Shown here: piece after piece, positions 9,691-18,390 of the stretch
How the letters are laid out: every line of letters starts with the position of its first letter
Numbering within the stretch: position 1 is the stretch's first letter
From: Brevibacillus centrosporus
Lineage (GTDB): Bacteria; Bacillota; Bacilli; Brevibacillales; Brevibacillaceae
NCBI RefSeq assembly: GCF_003710815.1
Contig: NZ_RHHP01000010.1
Location: 218,470-282,469 of the forward strand
Direction: 5' to 3'
Length of the DNA stretch: 64,000 bases
Made by a program: the position numbers and the translations under genes
The notes under the pieces: model-generated
Database searches by the model: none
What the model saw: the letters and a program-made list of their open reading frames with translations, nothing else
Told to the model about the DNA's origin: nothing

Positions 9691-9737
9691 AGTAAAGCGG
9701 CGCTGGGCAACAGGCTTGTGACCCAACGCCACTTTTT
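9691..9737 (-). terminator. Partial terminator/attenuator between the binding-protein and permease genes
   Basis: On the minus strand, GTGGCGTTGGG (9732-9722) pairs with CCCAGCGCCGC (9707-9697), followed by TTTACTTTT. It lies between the solute-binding-protein stop and the dppB-like start, the usual place for a leaky terminator in such operons. Confidence 0.7.
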
Positions 9738-9741
9738 CGAT

Positions 9742-11337
9742 TTATTTTATTTCCGCTTCTCTGACGTAGATGCCGCCGCTTGGCGTGATGTAAACACCGT
9801 CTACGTTACTGCGTTTTCCGTACAAAATTTCATCGACTGCGAGGAAAATCCATGGCGCTTCCTTAAATACGTTTTCTTGTACAATTCCATACAGTTCTTT
9901 TTGCTTCGCTTGGTCAGAGGATTGGGTAGCTTCCTTGATGCTCTTATCGACCAGATCGTTTTTGTAGAAAGCGGTGTTGGCTCCTGCTGGCGGGAAGTTC
10001 TCGCTGCTGAACAGGGAGCGCATCGCGTTGTCAGGGTCTGCAGAAGACCAGCTTACATACCACATCTGCATTTTTGCTTCTTCTGGAGATTTGATGTTGT
10101 AGATTTCGTCAGACAGGGTGGCTTCTTCCATCGATTTCACATCTACCGTGATGCCGACCTTTTGCAGCTGCTGCTGGATGAACTGCATACCTTTCATCGT
10201 ATCCGAGTTGGTATTGCCCCAGATTTCTGTCGAAAAGCCGTTTTCGTAGCCAGCTTCCTTGAGCAGCTGCTTCGCTTTTTCCACGTTGTACTCATACTCA
10301 CCCTGTTTGGCGTAGTGAGCGATCGTAGGCGACATGAGGGATTCCAGCTTCGCACCATAACCCGCTTTGACTACTTTAATGAACGCATCCTTGTCTACTG
10401 CATAGTTGATGGCTTGTCTGACGCGCGGGTCGTCAAATGGCTTTTTCACCATATTGATCGATACATAACGGGTAATCGTCGATGGTGTGCGCTCCACCTT
10501 TACGCCTTCTGCTCCGCTCAAAGTCTCTACTTGCTGTTCAGGCAGCGGATAAATGACGTCTGCCTCACCTGTTTTGAGCATCGCTACGCGAGAGCCATTT
10601 TCAGGAACGGGTTTGTACGTAATTTTGGCAACCTTCGCTGCACCTTTGTTCCAGTGATCCGGATTCAGCTCGACCGTCAGATGGTCGCCCTGCACCCACT
10701 CTACAAATTTGTATGGCCCGGTTCCTACCGGATTCTTCGCAATGTCTTTTCCGTACTTCTCCAAAGCTTGCGGACTGATGATTCCCGTAGTAAATTTGTT
10801 GATCATCGCACTAAACGGCTGGTTCAGTGTCACTTTTACCGTGTATTCATCCACGACTTCCGTGCTCTTGATATACTTATAATTTCGATACGCACGCAGG
10901 TTGTTTTCCTGATTGCTCATACGGTCAAAGTTGATTTTGACCGCTTCTGCGTTGAAGGGGGGACCATCATGGAACTTCACGTTTTGGCGCAGTTTAAACG
11001 TGTATTCCGTAGCCTCTGGATTCGCAGAATATTCAGTCGCAAGTCCAGGGATCAATTTTAGATCTTTGTCATAGATCATCAGCCCTTCGTACATCGAGGT
11101 CTGCACACCTGATGACAATGCGTCACCTGTATTTTGCGGGTCCATCGTGATGAAGTTCTCGTTGACCGCCACCACCAGTTCATCTTTCTTTGTCGATGGC
11201 GTCTCTTGTGCAGTGGAAGTGCTTGGAGCAGCGCTGTTGCCTGAACTCGTAGGACTGTTACCGCTGGAACACCCAATTAGTAAAGCTACTGAAAAAAGGA
11301 AGACAGATGCTGCTCGAAAATAGGACACTTTTTTCAT
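9742..11337 (-). CDS. Solute-binding lipoprotein of a Dpp/Opp-type ABC importer (family 5)
   Basis: 531 aa from ATG 11337, preceded by GGGGGAAAAGG. It has an N-terminal signal with lipobox 'ALLIGC' (Cys at about residue 20), then a Ser/Thr-rich linker. The SBP family 5 body includes 'LKLIPGLATEYSANPEATEY', 'FKLRQNVKFHDGPPFNAEAV' and 'RVRQAINYAVDKDAFIK'. It is anchored on the outer face of the membrane and delivers ligand to the permease. Family 5 also contains oligosaccharide binders, which fits the sugar genes on both sides. Confidence 0.93.
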   Translation of the reverse strand: MKKVSYFRAASVFLFSVALLIGCSSGNSPTSSGNSAAPSTSTAQETPSTKKDELVVAVNENFITMDPQNTGDALSSGVQTSMYEGLMIYDKDLKLIPGLATEYSANPEATEYTFKLRQNVKFHDGPPFNAEAVKINFDRMSNQENNLRAYRNYKYIKSTEVVDEYTVKVTLNQPFSAMINKFTTGIISPQALEKYGKDIAKNPVGTGPYKFVEWVQGDHLTVELNPDHWNKGAAKVAKITYKPVPENGSRVAMLKTGEADVIYPLPEQQVETLSGAEGVKVERTPSTITRYVSINMVKKPFDDPRVRQAINYAVDKDAFIKVVKAGYGAKLESLMSPTIAHYAKQGEYEYNVEKAKQLLKEAGYENGFSTEIWGNTNSDTMKGMQFIQQQLQKVGITVDVKSMEEATLSDEIYNIKSPEEAKMQMWYVSWSSADPDNAMRSLFSSENFPPAGANTAFYKNDLVDKSIKEATQSSDQAKQKELYGIVQENVFKEAPWIFLAVDEILYGKRSNVDGVYITPSGGIYVREAEIK

Positions 11338-11412
11338 AACCTTTTCCCCCTTACAATTTTTATCTGATAGATGAAATCTGGATGTCCCAAGGTACACTGC
11401 CAATAGCCTGAC

Positions 11413-12471
11413 TCAATATTCGATTTCGCGTCCTTGCTGCGCCGATTCGTAGATTCCGCAAAGAATTTTCATCATCTCTACGCCATCTTGTACAGGGCTG
11501 AGAGTCTCTTTCTCACCAAGAACACTGGAGATAAAGTGATCAATTTCATTTTGAAAGCCTTGCTTAAAGTCAAACGATAATTTATCGATCTGCGGACTCA
11601 CGTTCAGGATCGTATCGTGTTTTTCCGTTACGATGGAAAGCTGTGGCTCTACCTCGGCACCGCCTTTGTCGCCATATAACTTGACAGACAGCTCTTCTTT
11701 TTTCGCATGGAGCGTGTAGCTTACATCCACCATGAGCGAGGCTCCATTCTCGAAGCGAATGATCGCATTGGCCAAGTCCTCTACCGTGTTTTTTCCGGGG
11801 TCGTAATCGGCTGCTTTGTAAAAGGAAAGGTTCTTGACGTTGGCGCGATTACCAAGCTTGTTGTATGTATTTCCGCTGACGGTCTTCACTTTCGGACAAC
11901 CCATCAAGTACCAGCAAAGATCGATCACGTGGACGCCCAAGTCGATCAGCGGCCCTCCACCGGATCTCTCCTTGTCAGCAAACCATCCACCCGGATTTCC
12001 CAAACGGCGCAGGCAGGATGCTTTGGCGTAGTAGATATCCCCGAGGTCTCCCGCATCAATGAACTGCTTCAAGAGCTGAGCATTCGTATCGTATCTTCGG
12101 ACAAACCCAACCTGCAGGACCTTTCCGCTGCGTTTTACTGCCTCCTCGATTTCCAGAGCGCTTTCAACCGATGTGGATAAAGGCTTTTCGAGCAGGACGT
12201 GCTTGCCTGCGTTCAAAGCGGCGATCGAAATCTCTGCATGCGTGTTGTTCCAGGTACAAATGCTTACAGCATCGATTTCTTCATTTGCAAATACGTCTTC
12301 CAATCGACAATAATAGGTTCTGGCATTGAACTTTTCCGCTTTCTCCTTGGCTCGTTCCTCGTTGAAATCTACGACTGCATACAGCTCAGCTTTTTCATTG
12401 TTTTGGTACGATTGCATATGCATGTCTGAAATGGAACCTGCACCGATTACCGCGACTTTTACTTTTCTCAC
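11413..12471 (-). CDS. Gfo/Idh/MocA-family oxidoreductase
   Basis: 352 aa. The Rossmann motif is 'VAVIGAGSISDMHMQSYQ' at the N-terminus; catalytic EKP is in 'HVLLEKPLSTSV' (about residue 97) and 'GGGPLIDLGVHVIDLCWYL' in the C-terminal domain (D-xx-H-xxD pattern). It is a likely NAD(P)-dependent inositol- or glucoside-type dehydrogenase. It is the first gene of the importer operon: 75 bp separate it from the binding-protein gene, and a promoter candidate lies upstream (12506-12546). Confidence 0.9.
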   Translation of the reverse strand: MRKVKVAVIGAGSISDMHMQSYQNNEKAELYAVVDFNEERAKEKAEKFNARTYYCRLEDVFANEEIDAVSICTWNNTHAEISIAALNAGKHVLLEKPLSTSVESALEIEEAVKRSGKVLQVGFVRRYDTNAQLLKQFIDAGDLGDIYYAKASCLRRLGNPGGWFADKERSGGGPLIDLGVHVIDLCWYLMGCPKVKTVSGNTYNKLGNRANVKNLSFYKAADYDPGKNTVEDLANAIIRFENGASLMVDVSYTLHAKKEELSVKLYGDKGGAEVEPQLSIVTEKHDTILNVSPQIDKLSFDFKQGFQNEIDHFISSVLGEKETLSPVQDGVEMMKILCGIYESAQQGREIEY

Positions 12472-12505
12472 GTTTAGCCTCCTAATGATCTGTCTTCATC
12501 GCTAA

Positions 12506-12546
12506 TTAATTTTTCCATTGGAGTTATTAAATAGATGATACAAAAT
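12506..12546 (-). promoter_or_regulatory. Candidate sigma-A promoter of the importer/oxidoreductase operon
   Basis: On the minus strand, TTGCAA is followed 17 nt later by TATCAT in an AT-rich stretch between the ROK kinase stop (12575) and the dehydrogenase start (12471). This is a pattern match only; no transcript evidence is available. Confidence 0.4.
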
Positions 12547-12574
12547 TATCTCAATTTTTGCAATACATGTTCAA

Positions 12575-13564
12575 TTATAAAAATGAATATTTTCCAGACC
12601 TCTCTTGCGTAGAAAATAGCAAGCCTGCCGCTCCCATGACGCCTGATTCTGTCCCTAATTGATTTAGCTCCACGCGAACTTGGTTCGCCAAGCCGGGTAT
12701 ACAATGCGCTGTCACGCCTTTTTCAATCTCCTCCAAAATAACAGGAGCCGAGTTCATGACCCCACCGCCGAACACGAGCAGTTCCGGATTAAATAAATGG
12801 ATTAAATTCGTCGCTCCAATCCCTAAATAAAAGCCCGCCTGCTTCAAAATGCCGATCGAAAACCGATCTCCCTGGAGAGCCGCTTCTCCAATCTGCTTTG
12901 CCGTTAGCGCTTCGTGCCCTTCCAATAAGCTTCCGGAAAACGATGAATCGCGGTTTGCTATTTTTGTTCGCGCCATATTTTCAATCGCAGTGCCTGACGA
13001 ATAGTTCTCCAGGCACCCCCTGTTCCCGCAGCGGCAGATCGGCCCCTTCCAATCGATCGATATGTGCCCGAATTCGCCTGCGCTGCCATCATTTCCTGTG
13101 AGCAGGCGGCCGTTACAAATGATCCCCGCACCTACGCCTGTACTTACAGTGACGTAAATCATATTTTGCGTTCCTTTGCCCGCTCCCCACATCCACTCGG
13201 CTACCGCCGAAGCATTCGCGTCATTCATCAAATACGCAGGAAGGTCGAATCTCTCCTGAATCAGCTGGCCGATGGGAACGTTGCGCCACCCGAGATTGCT
13301 CGCAAAAATCACCTCGTTTTTCGCGCTGTCGATGACTCCTGCCGAAGCGATTCCCACCCCTCGCACCTGATTTCCCTCCACGCTTGCGTCTGCCATCACG
13401 GCTTCGATCGCGGCCAAAACCCGATTGATTACCGCTTGTTCACCATCATCCGAAGAAGTCGGCAGCTGCTTTTGGCTTACGATCTGTCCCCTGCCGTCTA
13501 TCAATCCAGCCAGAATCTTCGTTCCACCCAAATCTAGCCCGATTGCGTACTCGTTTCTATCCAC
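12575..13564 (-). CDS. ROK-family sugar kinase (glucokinase-like)
   Basis: 329 aa from GTG 13564, chosen because GGGAGGAGG lies 6 nt upstream. ATP-binding 'AIGLDLGGTKILAGLID' is at the very N-terminus, with no helix-turn-helix. The catalytic Asp is in 'LMNDANASAVAEW'. 'STGVGAGIICNGRLL', 'GEFGHISIDWKG' and the zinc motif 'CRCGNRGCLENYSS' follow. It phosphorylates a hexose or amino sugar and probably supplies the kinase step for sugars entering through the adjacent importer. It lies head-to-head with the GntR gene at 13658, sharing a 93-bp intergenic region. Confidence 0.9.
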   Translation of the reverse strand: MDRNEYAIGLDLGGTKILAGLIDGRGQIVSQKQLPTSSDDGEQAVINRVLAAIEAVMADASVEGNQVRGVGIASAGVIDSAKNEVIFASNLGWRNVPIGQLIQERFDLPAYLMNDANASAVAEWMWGAGKGTQNMIYVTVSTGVGAGIICNGRLLTGNDGSAGEFGHISIDWKGPICRCGNRGCLENYSSGTAIENMARTKIANRDSSFSGSLLEGHEALTAKQIGEAALQGDRFSIGILKQAGFYLGIGATNLIHLFNPELLVFGGGVMNSAPVILEEIEKGVTAHCIPGLANQVRVELNQLGTESGVMGAAGLLFSTQERSGKYSFL

Positions 13565-13657
13565 TGCTGCCCTCCTCCCTTCCAATCGCAGATATCAGTT
13601 ACTTTCTCCACTGGTTTTATAAAGTAGCTTCTCTATATTATTAACACATCACCCGCA

Positions 13658-14461
13658 ATGCGTCCAGATTATTCTGAATATTATTTTACATCGCTAAGCG
13701 AAATCAAGCCGCTTTATCTCCAGCTAAAAGAGGTCATCAAGGAAGATATCAATCGTGGCGTATACAAAGTCGGACAGCAGCTTCCTCCAGAGGGAGAGCT
13801 TTGCGAAATGTACGGTGTGAGCCGGATTACAACCCGCCGAGCGATAACAGAGCTGGTTGAAGCGGGAATCTTGCAGCGTCAGCAAGGCAAAGGCACCTTC
13901 GTCACAGCCAGCAAATTAAAACGCGAGCTGATCGCCGTGAACGGTTTTTCAGAATTTCTCACCCAGACCGGCAAGATGCCGCAGCCACGGATCGTTTCTA
14001 CTACGATTCTTGAAGCAGATGAAGTCATTGCTGCCCCTCTGCAAATTTCGCCCGGAACATCCATACTCCAGTTGAAGCGGCTGCATTATGTGAACGACGC
14101 CCCACTCGTATGGGAAACCGTCTATTATCCGTTGACCCGGTTTCCAAACCTAGAAAAGCATATTGCCGAATCGATTTCTACCTACCAAGTGCTGAAGAAA
14201 TACTATGATGTCCAGCCCGCTTCCAATCTGAAGACGCTGCAGGTTCTCACCACGATGAAAAACATGGCCAAAGTCGTAGATCAACAAAATGCGGGAGACC
14301 CTGCGTACAGACCGATGGCCGACGATTACGAAGACTCTGTCGCCTTTCAGGCAGCAGTAGAGCTCGTTATCAAAGGATGCGAGCAGCCAAACGGATACAC
14401 GGACCCCATCCTGCACCGCAAGCGCTTGGAGTTTAAGGCGAAGCTAGCAAGCAAGGTTTAG
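13658..14461 (+). pseudogene. GntR/UTRA regulator fused in frame to the C-terminus of malate synthase G
   Basis: 267 codons. Residues 15-85 are a GntR winged helix ('[19 protein letters not shown]', '[19 protein letters not shown]', '[10 protein letters not shown]'). Residues ~90-195 are the first part of a UTRA effector domain. From about residue 198 the protein changes to '[20 protein letters not shown]' and ends '[20 protein letters not shown]', the characteristic C-terminal tail of malate synthase G. The last ~55 residues of UTRA and more than 600 residues of malate synthase are absent. The junction lies near 14240-14255. No Shine-Dalgarno precedes ATG 13658, so translation may be leaderless or the 5' end may also be altered. 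Repressor function is doubtful because UTRA is incomplete. Confidence 0.8.
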
Positions 14462-14496
14462 GCCCTTTCCTTTTTCCTCTTTTTCACAAGGCAAAT

Positions 14497-14539
14497 AAAA
14501 GCAGTGTGCTCGCAAGCGAACGCAAGCACACTGCTTTTT
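14497..14539 (+). terminator. Intrinsic terminator after the GntR/malate synthase fusion
   Basis: AAAAGCAGTGTGCT pairs with AGCACACTGCTTTTT around a 14-nt loop, giving a strong stem ending in a T run. It would have been the terminator of the malate synthase or its operon before the fusion. Confidence 0.85.
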
Positions 14540-14621
14540 GCACTGGGCTTTTGTCGTCGAACAACCCGTTACGCTGCCTCATGTCAGATTGATAGATTTG
14601 TGTCGGTACATACGGAATATA

Positions 14622-14650
14622 TTGACAATGCGATACTTATTACCTAGGAT
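14622..14650 (+). promoter_or_regulatory. Sigma-A-type promoter of the 120-aa gene
   Basis: TTGACA (14622-14627) and TAGGAT (14645-14650) are separated by 17 nt, about 35 nt upstream of the start at 14684. Confidence 0.6.
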
Positions 14651-14683
14651 AATATTACCATGATAAGGAGTTGACAGTTTGAT

Positions 14684-15046
14684 ATGGCAAAAGGTTCGCT
14701 AATGGTTGGCTGGGGTGAAATTATCGCGGGGCGCGAGAAAGCCGCGCAAGCCACGCTTAACAACGCAATGCAATACTGTATACGACTACAGCAAGAAGGA
14801 AAAATTGAACACTTTGAAGTCGTTGTTCTTGAGCCTCATGGCAGCGACCTCAACGGCTTCGTCCTGATCACAGGAGACAAAGAAACGATAGCATTGCTGC
14901 GAGCAGATGATGAGTTTGTCTCGGTGATGGTTGGCGTGCAGCTGGTTCATCGAAATGTGAGAGTGGTTGGAGCTTACACAGGAGCAGAGCTGCAATCCTT
15001 GTTTGCCATGTGGGATGAGCAAGAGGAGAAACTGCTGGCTGAATAG
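14684..15046 (+). CDS. Hypothetical protein, 120 aa
   Basis: Starts MAKGSLMVGWGEIIAGREKA; AAGGAG lies 13 nt upstream. The sequence alternates strand-like and helix-like segments ('GKIEHFEVVVLEPHGSDLNG', 'GFVLITGDKETIALLRADDE', 'RNVRVVGAYTGAELQSL'). This is compatible with a ferredoxin-like alpha/beta fold such as dimeric alpha-beta-barrel proteins. I do not recognise the family and assign no function. It is monocistronic, with its own promoter and terminator. Confidence 0.75.
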   Translation: MAKGSLMVGWGEIIAGREKAAQATLNNAMQYCIRLQQEGKIEHFEVVVLEPHGSDLNGFVLITGDKETIALLRADDEFVSVMVGVQLVHRNVRVVGAYTGAELQSLFAMWDEQEEKLLAE

Positions 15047-15071
15047 AAGGAAGCTTCGATCGGAAATAGCA

Positions 15072-15113
15072 ATACCCTTAGGACTCTCCTAAGGGTCATT
15101 TCTTTTTATTAGG
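15072..15113 (+). terminator. Intrinsic terminator
   Basis: ACCCTTAGG (15074-15082) pairs with CCTAAGGGT (15088-15096), followed by catttcttttt. It ends the 120-aa gene and lies just past the xdhC-like stop on the other strand. Confidence 0.8.
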
Positions 15114-15116
15114 GGA

Positions 15117-16163
15117 TCAAAATGATAGGAGTGAGGTGTAGGACAACGCTTTACGCTCATTTCTCACTTTCAATAATTGGGCAACGATGCTGACGCTTAT
15201 CTCTTCAGGCCCCTCCGCTCCAATATCCATTCCTACCGGCGAGTAGACCCGATCTGGAAGTCTTGTGGGTGCAAGCAATTTCTCCGTTCTTCTTCTGGGC
15301 CCCAAAACCCCTAAATAGTTTACCTGCTGCTTGATGAGATGGTTCAGGATCGTGCGGTCTCGATCAAAATTGTGGGTCATAATCAACGCATAGCTGTGAT
15401 CGGGGATCTTGCCTTCCTTCAAAAATGTTTCCGGATGCTCCACGATCAGCTGATGGGCACTCGGGAAGTACTTGTCACAGCATCTGCTGCTTCGCGGATC
15501 GATCACCGTTGTCGCAAAATCCATCTTCTCTGCCAATTCTACCAATGGCTCTGCGTCGGGCCCTGCGCCAAATACATACAATCTATCTTTCGGTTCATAG
15601 ATTTCTAGTAAAATCGTACTCTTCCATTCTGCTTGATCGATTAATGCGAAAGTCTTGTTTGTATCGATAAAACTTTCAATGATAGCATGGATATCCGGGC
15701 GACTCTGTTCATTTCCGCAAGTAAGCCATTTTCCATTCTGAGAAGCGAGGTAAAACGGTGTGATCGCCCTCTCCCCGATTCCCCTGGCGTATAGAATTTT
15801 TTCACCTGCGTCCAGTAAGCCCTCCAACTGCTCCCATGTAGAATTCCAGGCTACCGGTTCCACATAGATGGTAATTTTCCCATTGCATCCCGCACTTTGG
15901 CCCCAAGAAAGTGCGTCACCTGCTCGTAAATCATACGAGATGGTTTGCGGCACTTTGGATTCCATCACTTCCTGGGCACGATAGGCTAAATCATTTTCCA
16001 AGCAACCCGCACTAATTGTTCCGTATGGTTCCTCCGCCACGAACAACATTTTTGCCCCCTCATGCCGATAAGCAGAGCCTTCGACACGGATGACTGTTGC
16101 TATAGCCATAGGAGAATATGGATGCGCCTTCATTACCTTTAGCAGTCGATAAAATTCTTTCAC
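15117..16163 (-). CDS. XdhC/CoxI-family molybdenum-hydroxylase maturation factor
   Basis: About 348 aa from GTG 16163 (VKEFYRLLKVMKAHPYSPMA); GTG 16178 is an alternative. N-terminal XdhC_CoxI domain: 'MAIATVIRVEGSAYRHEGAK' and 'GTISAGCLENDL'. C-terminal Rossmann domain: 'DRLYVFGAGPDAEPLVELAE' and 'THNFDRDRTILNHLI'. XdhC proteins bind molybdenum cofactor, promote its sulfuration and insert it into xanthine-dehydrogenase-type enzymes. It is the last gene of the operon whose catalytic subunits lie at 18639-23089, so it very probably matures that enzyme. Confidence 0.9.
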   Translation of the reverse strand: MKEFYRLLKVMKAHPYSPMAIATVIRVEGSAYRHEGAKMLFVAEEPYGTISAGCLENDLAYRAQEVMESKVPQTISYDLRAGDALSWGQSAGCNGKITIYVEPVAWNSTWEQLEGLLDAGEKILYARGIGERAITPFYLASQNGKWLTCGNEQSRPDIHAIIESFIDTNKTFALIDQAEWKSTILLEIYEPKDRLYVFGAGPDAEPLVELAEKMDFATTVIDPRSSRCCDKYFPSAHQLIVEHPETFLKEGKIPDHSYALIMTHNFDRDRTILNHLIKQQVNYLGVLGPRRRTEKLLAPTRLPDRVYSPVGMDIGAEGPEEISVSIVAQLLKVRNERKALSYTSLLSF

Positions 16164-16217
16164 TGACCCTTCCCCCACTTTCCCACAGGATGTCTAGATC
16201 GAACATGGAAGAGCTCG

Positions 16218-16988
16218 TTAGCCAAAATGCGGCTTCCGTTTTTCTACAAAGGAGAGACAGCCTTCATGAAAATCAACAGGGTCTATATATTTCCACGGAG
16301 CATGGGTCTGCTGCTCGCATAAATGGACTGCCTTCTTAACCGCTGCCAGGGAGGCCATTGACTGGTCTGCCATGATTCCAGCCGTTTTCAGGCAAGTATG
16401 CTCAAGCTCTTCACGATTTTCCACGAATACATTGACTAAACCTAGTTGTTTGGCTTCATGGTAATCATAGATTTTTCCTGTATACACCAACTCTTTCGTG
16501 CGACTCGGTCCAATCAGTCTGACAATACGCTGAACAAAGGATGGCCCCAATGTAATGCCAAGTCTACCAACCGGTATTCCCATTTTGGTATTTCTGGTAC
16601 CGATACGAATATCGCATGCGAGCGACAGGATAAAACCAGCACCCATGGCCGGCCCATCGATGACACCGATGACAGGCAAGGAGATGTTTTCAATCGCTGC
16701 CATAGCATCCTCCATTTTTTCAAATGCTGCATTCGCTTCGTCAGCCGTCATTTGGGTGAATTCCCTGATGTCTGAGCCAGCAGAAAATTGTCCACGTGCC
16801 CCCTTTAAAATGACAACCTTGTTTTTGGGGTTAGACTCGACGCTCTTTACCAGACGCGCCAATTCCAGCCACATGTCTGAAGTAAGTGCATTGCGTGAGG
16901 CAGGACGATTCATAGTAATAATCGCCATTTTTGATGTTTCCTGCAGGGTAATTTTTCCGTCTGTCACTCTTTTAATCATGACGCGCAT
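16218..16988 (-). CDS. Enoyl-CoA hydratase/isomerase family protein
   Basis: 256 aa with the crotonase fold. The oxyanion-hole segments are 'GQFSAGSDIREF' (around residue 70) and 'IGVIDGPAMGAGFILSLACD' (around residue 110). The position of the first catalytic Glu is taken by Gly-Ala ('GAGFILSL'), and 'GRLGITLGPSFVQRIVRLIG' follows, so the chemistry may be isomerase- or hydrolase-like rather than classical hydration. It probably acts on a CoA thioester formed downstream of the molybdenum hydroxylase. Confidence 0.85.
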   Translation of the reverse strand: MRVMIKRVTDGKITLQETSKMAIITMNRPASRNALTSDMWLELARLVKSVESNPKNKVVILKGARGQFSAGSDIREFTQMTADEANAAFEKMEDAMAAIENISLPVIGVIDGPAMGAGFILSLACDIRIGTRNTKMGIPVGRLGITLGPSFVQRIVRLIGPSRTKELVYTGKIYDYHEAKQLGLVNVFVENREELEHTCLKTAGIMADQSMASLAAVKKAVHLCEQQTHAPWKYIDPVDFHEGCLSFVEKRKPHFG

Positions 16989-17022
16989 ATGTATCCACCC
17001 TCTTACAAAGAAATAGAATCGA

Positions 17023-17053
17023 GAGGAGCATGTCTTGGATCATCATGCTCCTC
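17023..17053 (-). terminator. Hairpin downstream of the MFS carrier gene
   Basis: Perfect 10-bp inverted repeat GAGGAGCATG / CATGCTCCTC with an 11-nt loop, between the MFS stop (17074) and the hydratase start. The T run on the minus side is poor, so it may be a processing or attenuation hairpin rather than a strong terminator. Confidence 0.5.
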
Positions 17054-17073
17054 GTTCTCTTTCGTTTCTCTAT

Positions 17074-18390
17074 CTACTCAATCGCGTTGATTTCTCTACC
17101 TGTCCTATCAGCAGCAAATAGGGCAAAGACGACAGCCGCGATGGCGCCGATAATCCCAAGTGCCAAGGCCATCGTAACAGACCCGGCGATCTTGATAGCA
17201 ATCAGCGGGAACAACCCAGCACCTAAGCCACGACCCACGTAGTAGCAAACGTTATTTCCCGTTGCGCGAAGTCTAGTTGGGAAGAACTCAGACATCCATA
17301 CGCCCAGCACTGCGAACCCGGCGTAACCTGCATTACAAATCATCAGGCTCCAGAACATGGGGGAAGACAAGAAGTTTTCTCCGATGGCTATGTTTCCGGT
17401 TAAAGCGAGAATCAGGAAGGAACCAAAGCCAATCAGACCCACAACTGCTCCCCAGAAAAACGCCCATTTCCGATTTAACTTATCCGAGATGTAGCCAACG
17501 ATTACGTAAGCGATCCCTGTGATGAACAAAGCGATCAATACGATTACGCTGGTGAGATTGAGTGGGACTCCTGCTTCTTTCAGCAAGAAGGTAGATTGAT
17601 ACGTTATGGTTTGGTAGGAAATGATGAACACAGCCGTTGAAACGATCATGAACATGGTTGTGCCATATGCCAGGCCGTTTTTGAAAATGTCGACCAAAGG
17701 AACACCTGTGCGTTTTAATTCTACGGGCAGTGTTCCTGCGCGCAGCTTCTCCCGATACTCCAGCCACAGCTTGGATTCCGGCAGGTAGAAAATCGAAGCA
17801 ACTCCGACAATGACACTCAGCACACCCAGGATGAGAAAGGCATCGCGCCAGCCTTCATCCGCACCAAATGCTTGAAGACAAAAGTAAGTGACGATAACGG
17901 TTACAATTTGGCCAACAACAAACATTGATTGGATAAGTCCACCCATGGTTCCACGTTTCTCTGTTTTCCAGCACTCTGTAAACATGGTGAAGACCAAACC
18001 AAATTGACCGCCAATGCCGATCCCAGCAAAAATTCGGGTGATCAGGAAAACGTCATAGCTATGGATGAAAGCCGCTAATATAGCACCTACCCCGTAAATG
18101 AGAACGCAGAGAGCATACGACCAGCGGCGACCAATGACATCACCGAGCCAGCCGAATAAGAATCCGCCCACCAAGGATGCCAAGCCTTGCCATGTAAGCA
18201 CAGTTACCATATCAGCAGTCGTGACTCCAAGTGATTTGGAGATGTAAACCATCGGGTATGAAATCAAATTAAGTTCAATTCCATCAAATAGCGCACCCAA
18301 GAAAGCAAAGAATACCACTAAAAGCGTTTCATTCCGCGTGTAAACGGAAGTCGCATTCAGTTTCAGACTTGTGTCAGCACCGAAACCCAT
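17074..18390 (-). CDS. MFS metabolite:H+ symporter
   Basis: 438 aa with about 12 membrane helices. It has the MFS motif 'GWLGDVIGRRWSYAL' between helices 2 and 3, and 'DEGWRDAFLILGVLSVIVG' and 'MSEFFPTRLRATGNN' typical of the aromatic-acid/sugar-phosphate-like symporters. Given its place inside a molybdenum-hydroxylase operon it probably imports the aromatic or N-heterocyclic substrate. A 248-nt leader with hairpins and a cre site precedes it, so it may be expressed partly independently of the upstream genes. Confidence 0.88.
   Translation of the reverse strand: MGFGADTSLKLNATSVYTRNETLLVVFFAFLGALFDGIELNLISYPMVYISKSLGVTTADMVTVLTWQGLASLVGGFLFGWLGDVIGRRWSYALCVLIYGVGAILAAFIHSYDVFLITRIFAGIGIGGQFGLVFTMFTECWKTEKRGTMGGLIQSMFVVGQIVTVIVTYFCLQAFGADEGWRDAFLILGVLSVIVGVASIFYLPESKLWLEYREKLRAGTLPVELKRTGVPLVDIFKNGLAYGTTMFMIVSTAVFIISYQTITYQSTFLLKEAGVPLNLTSVIVLIALFITGIAYVIVGYISDKLNRKWAFFWGAVVGLIGFGSFLILALTGNIAIGENFLSSPMFWSLMICNAGYAGFAVLGVWMSEFFPTRLRATGNNVCYYVGRGLGAGLFPLIAIKIAGSVTMALALGIIGAIAAVVFALFAADRTGREINAIE

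Noticed and set aside
9718..11061. 447-codon plus-strand ORF opposite the binding-protein gene
   Set aside because: Antisense to a clear SBP family 5 gene in register; Phe/Arg/Val-rich shadow translation with no family features.
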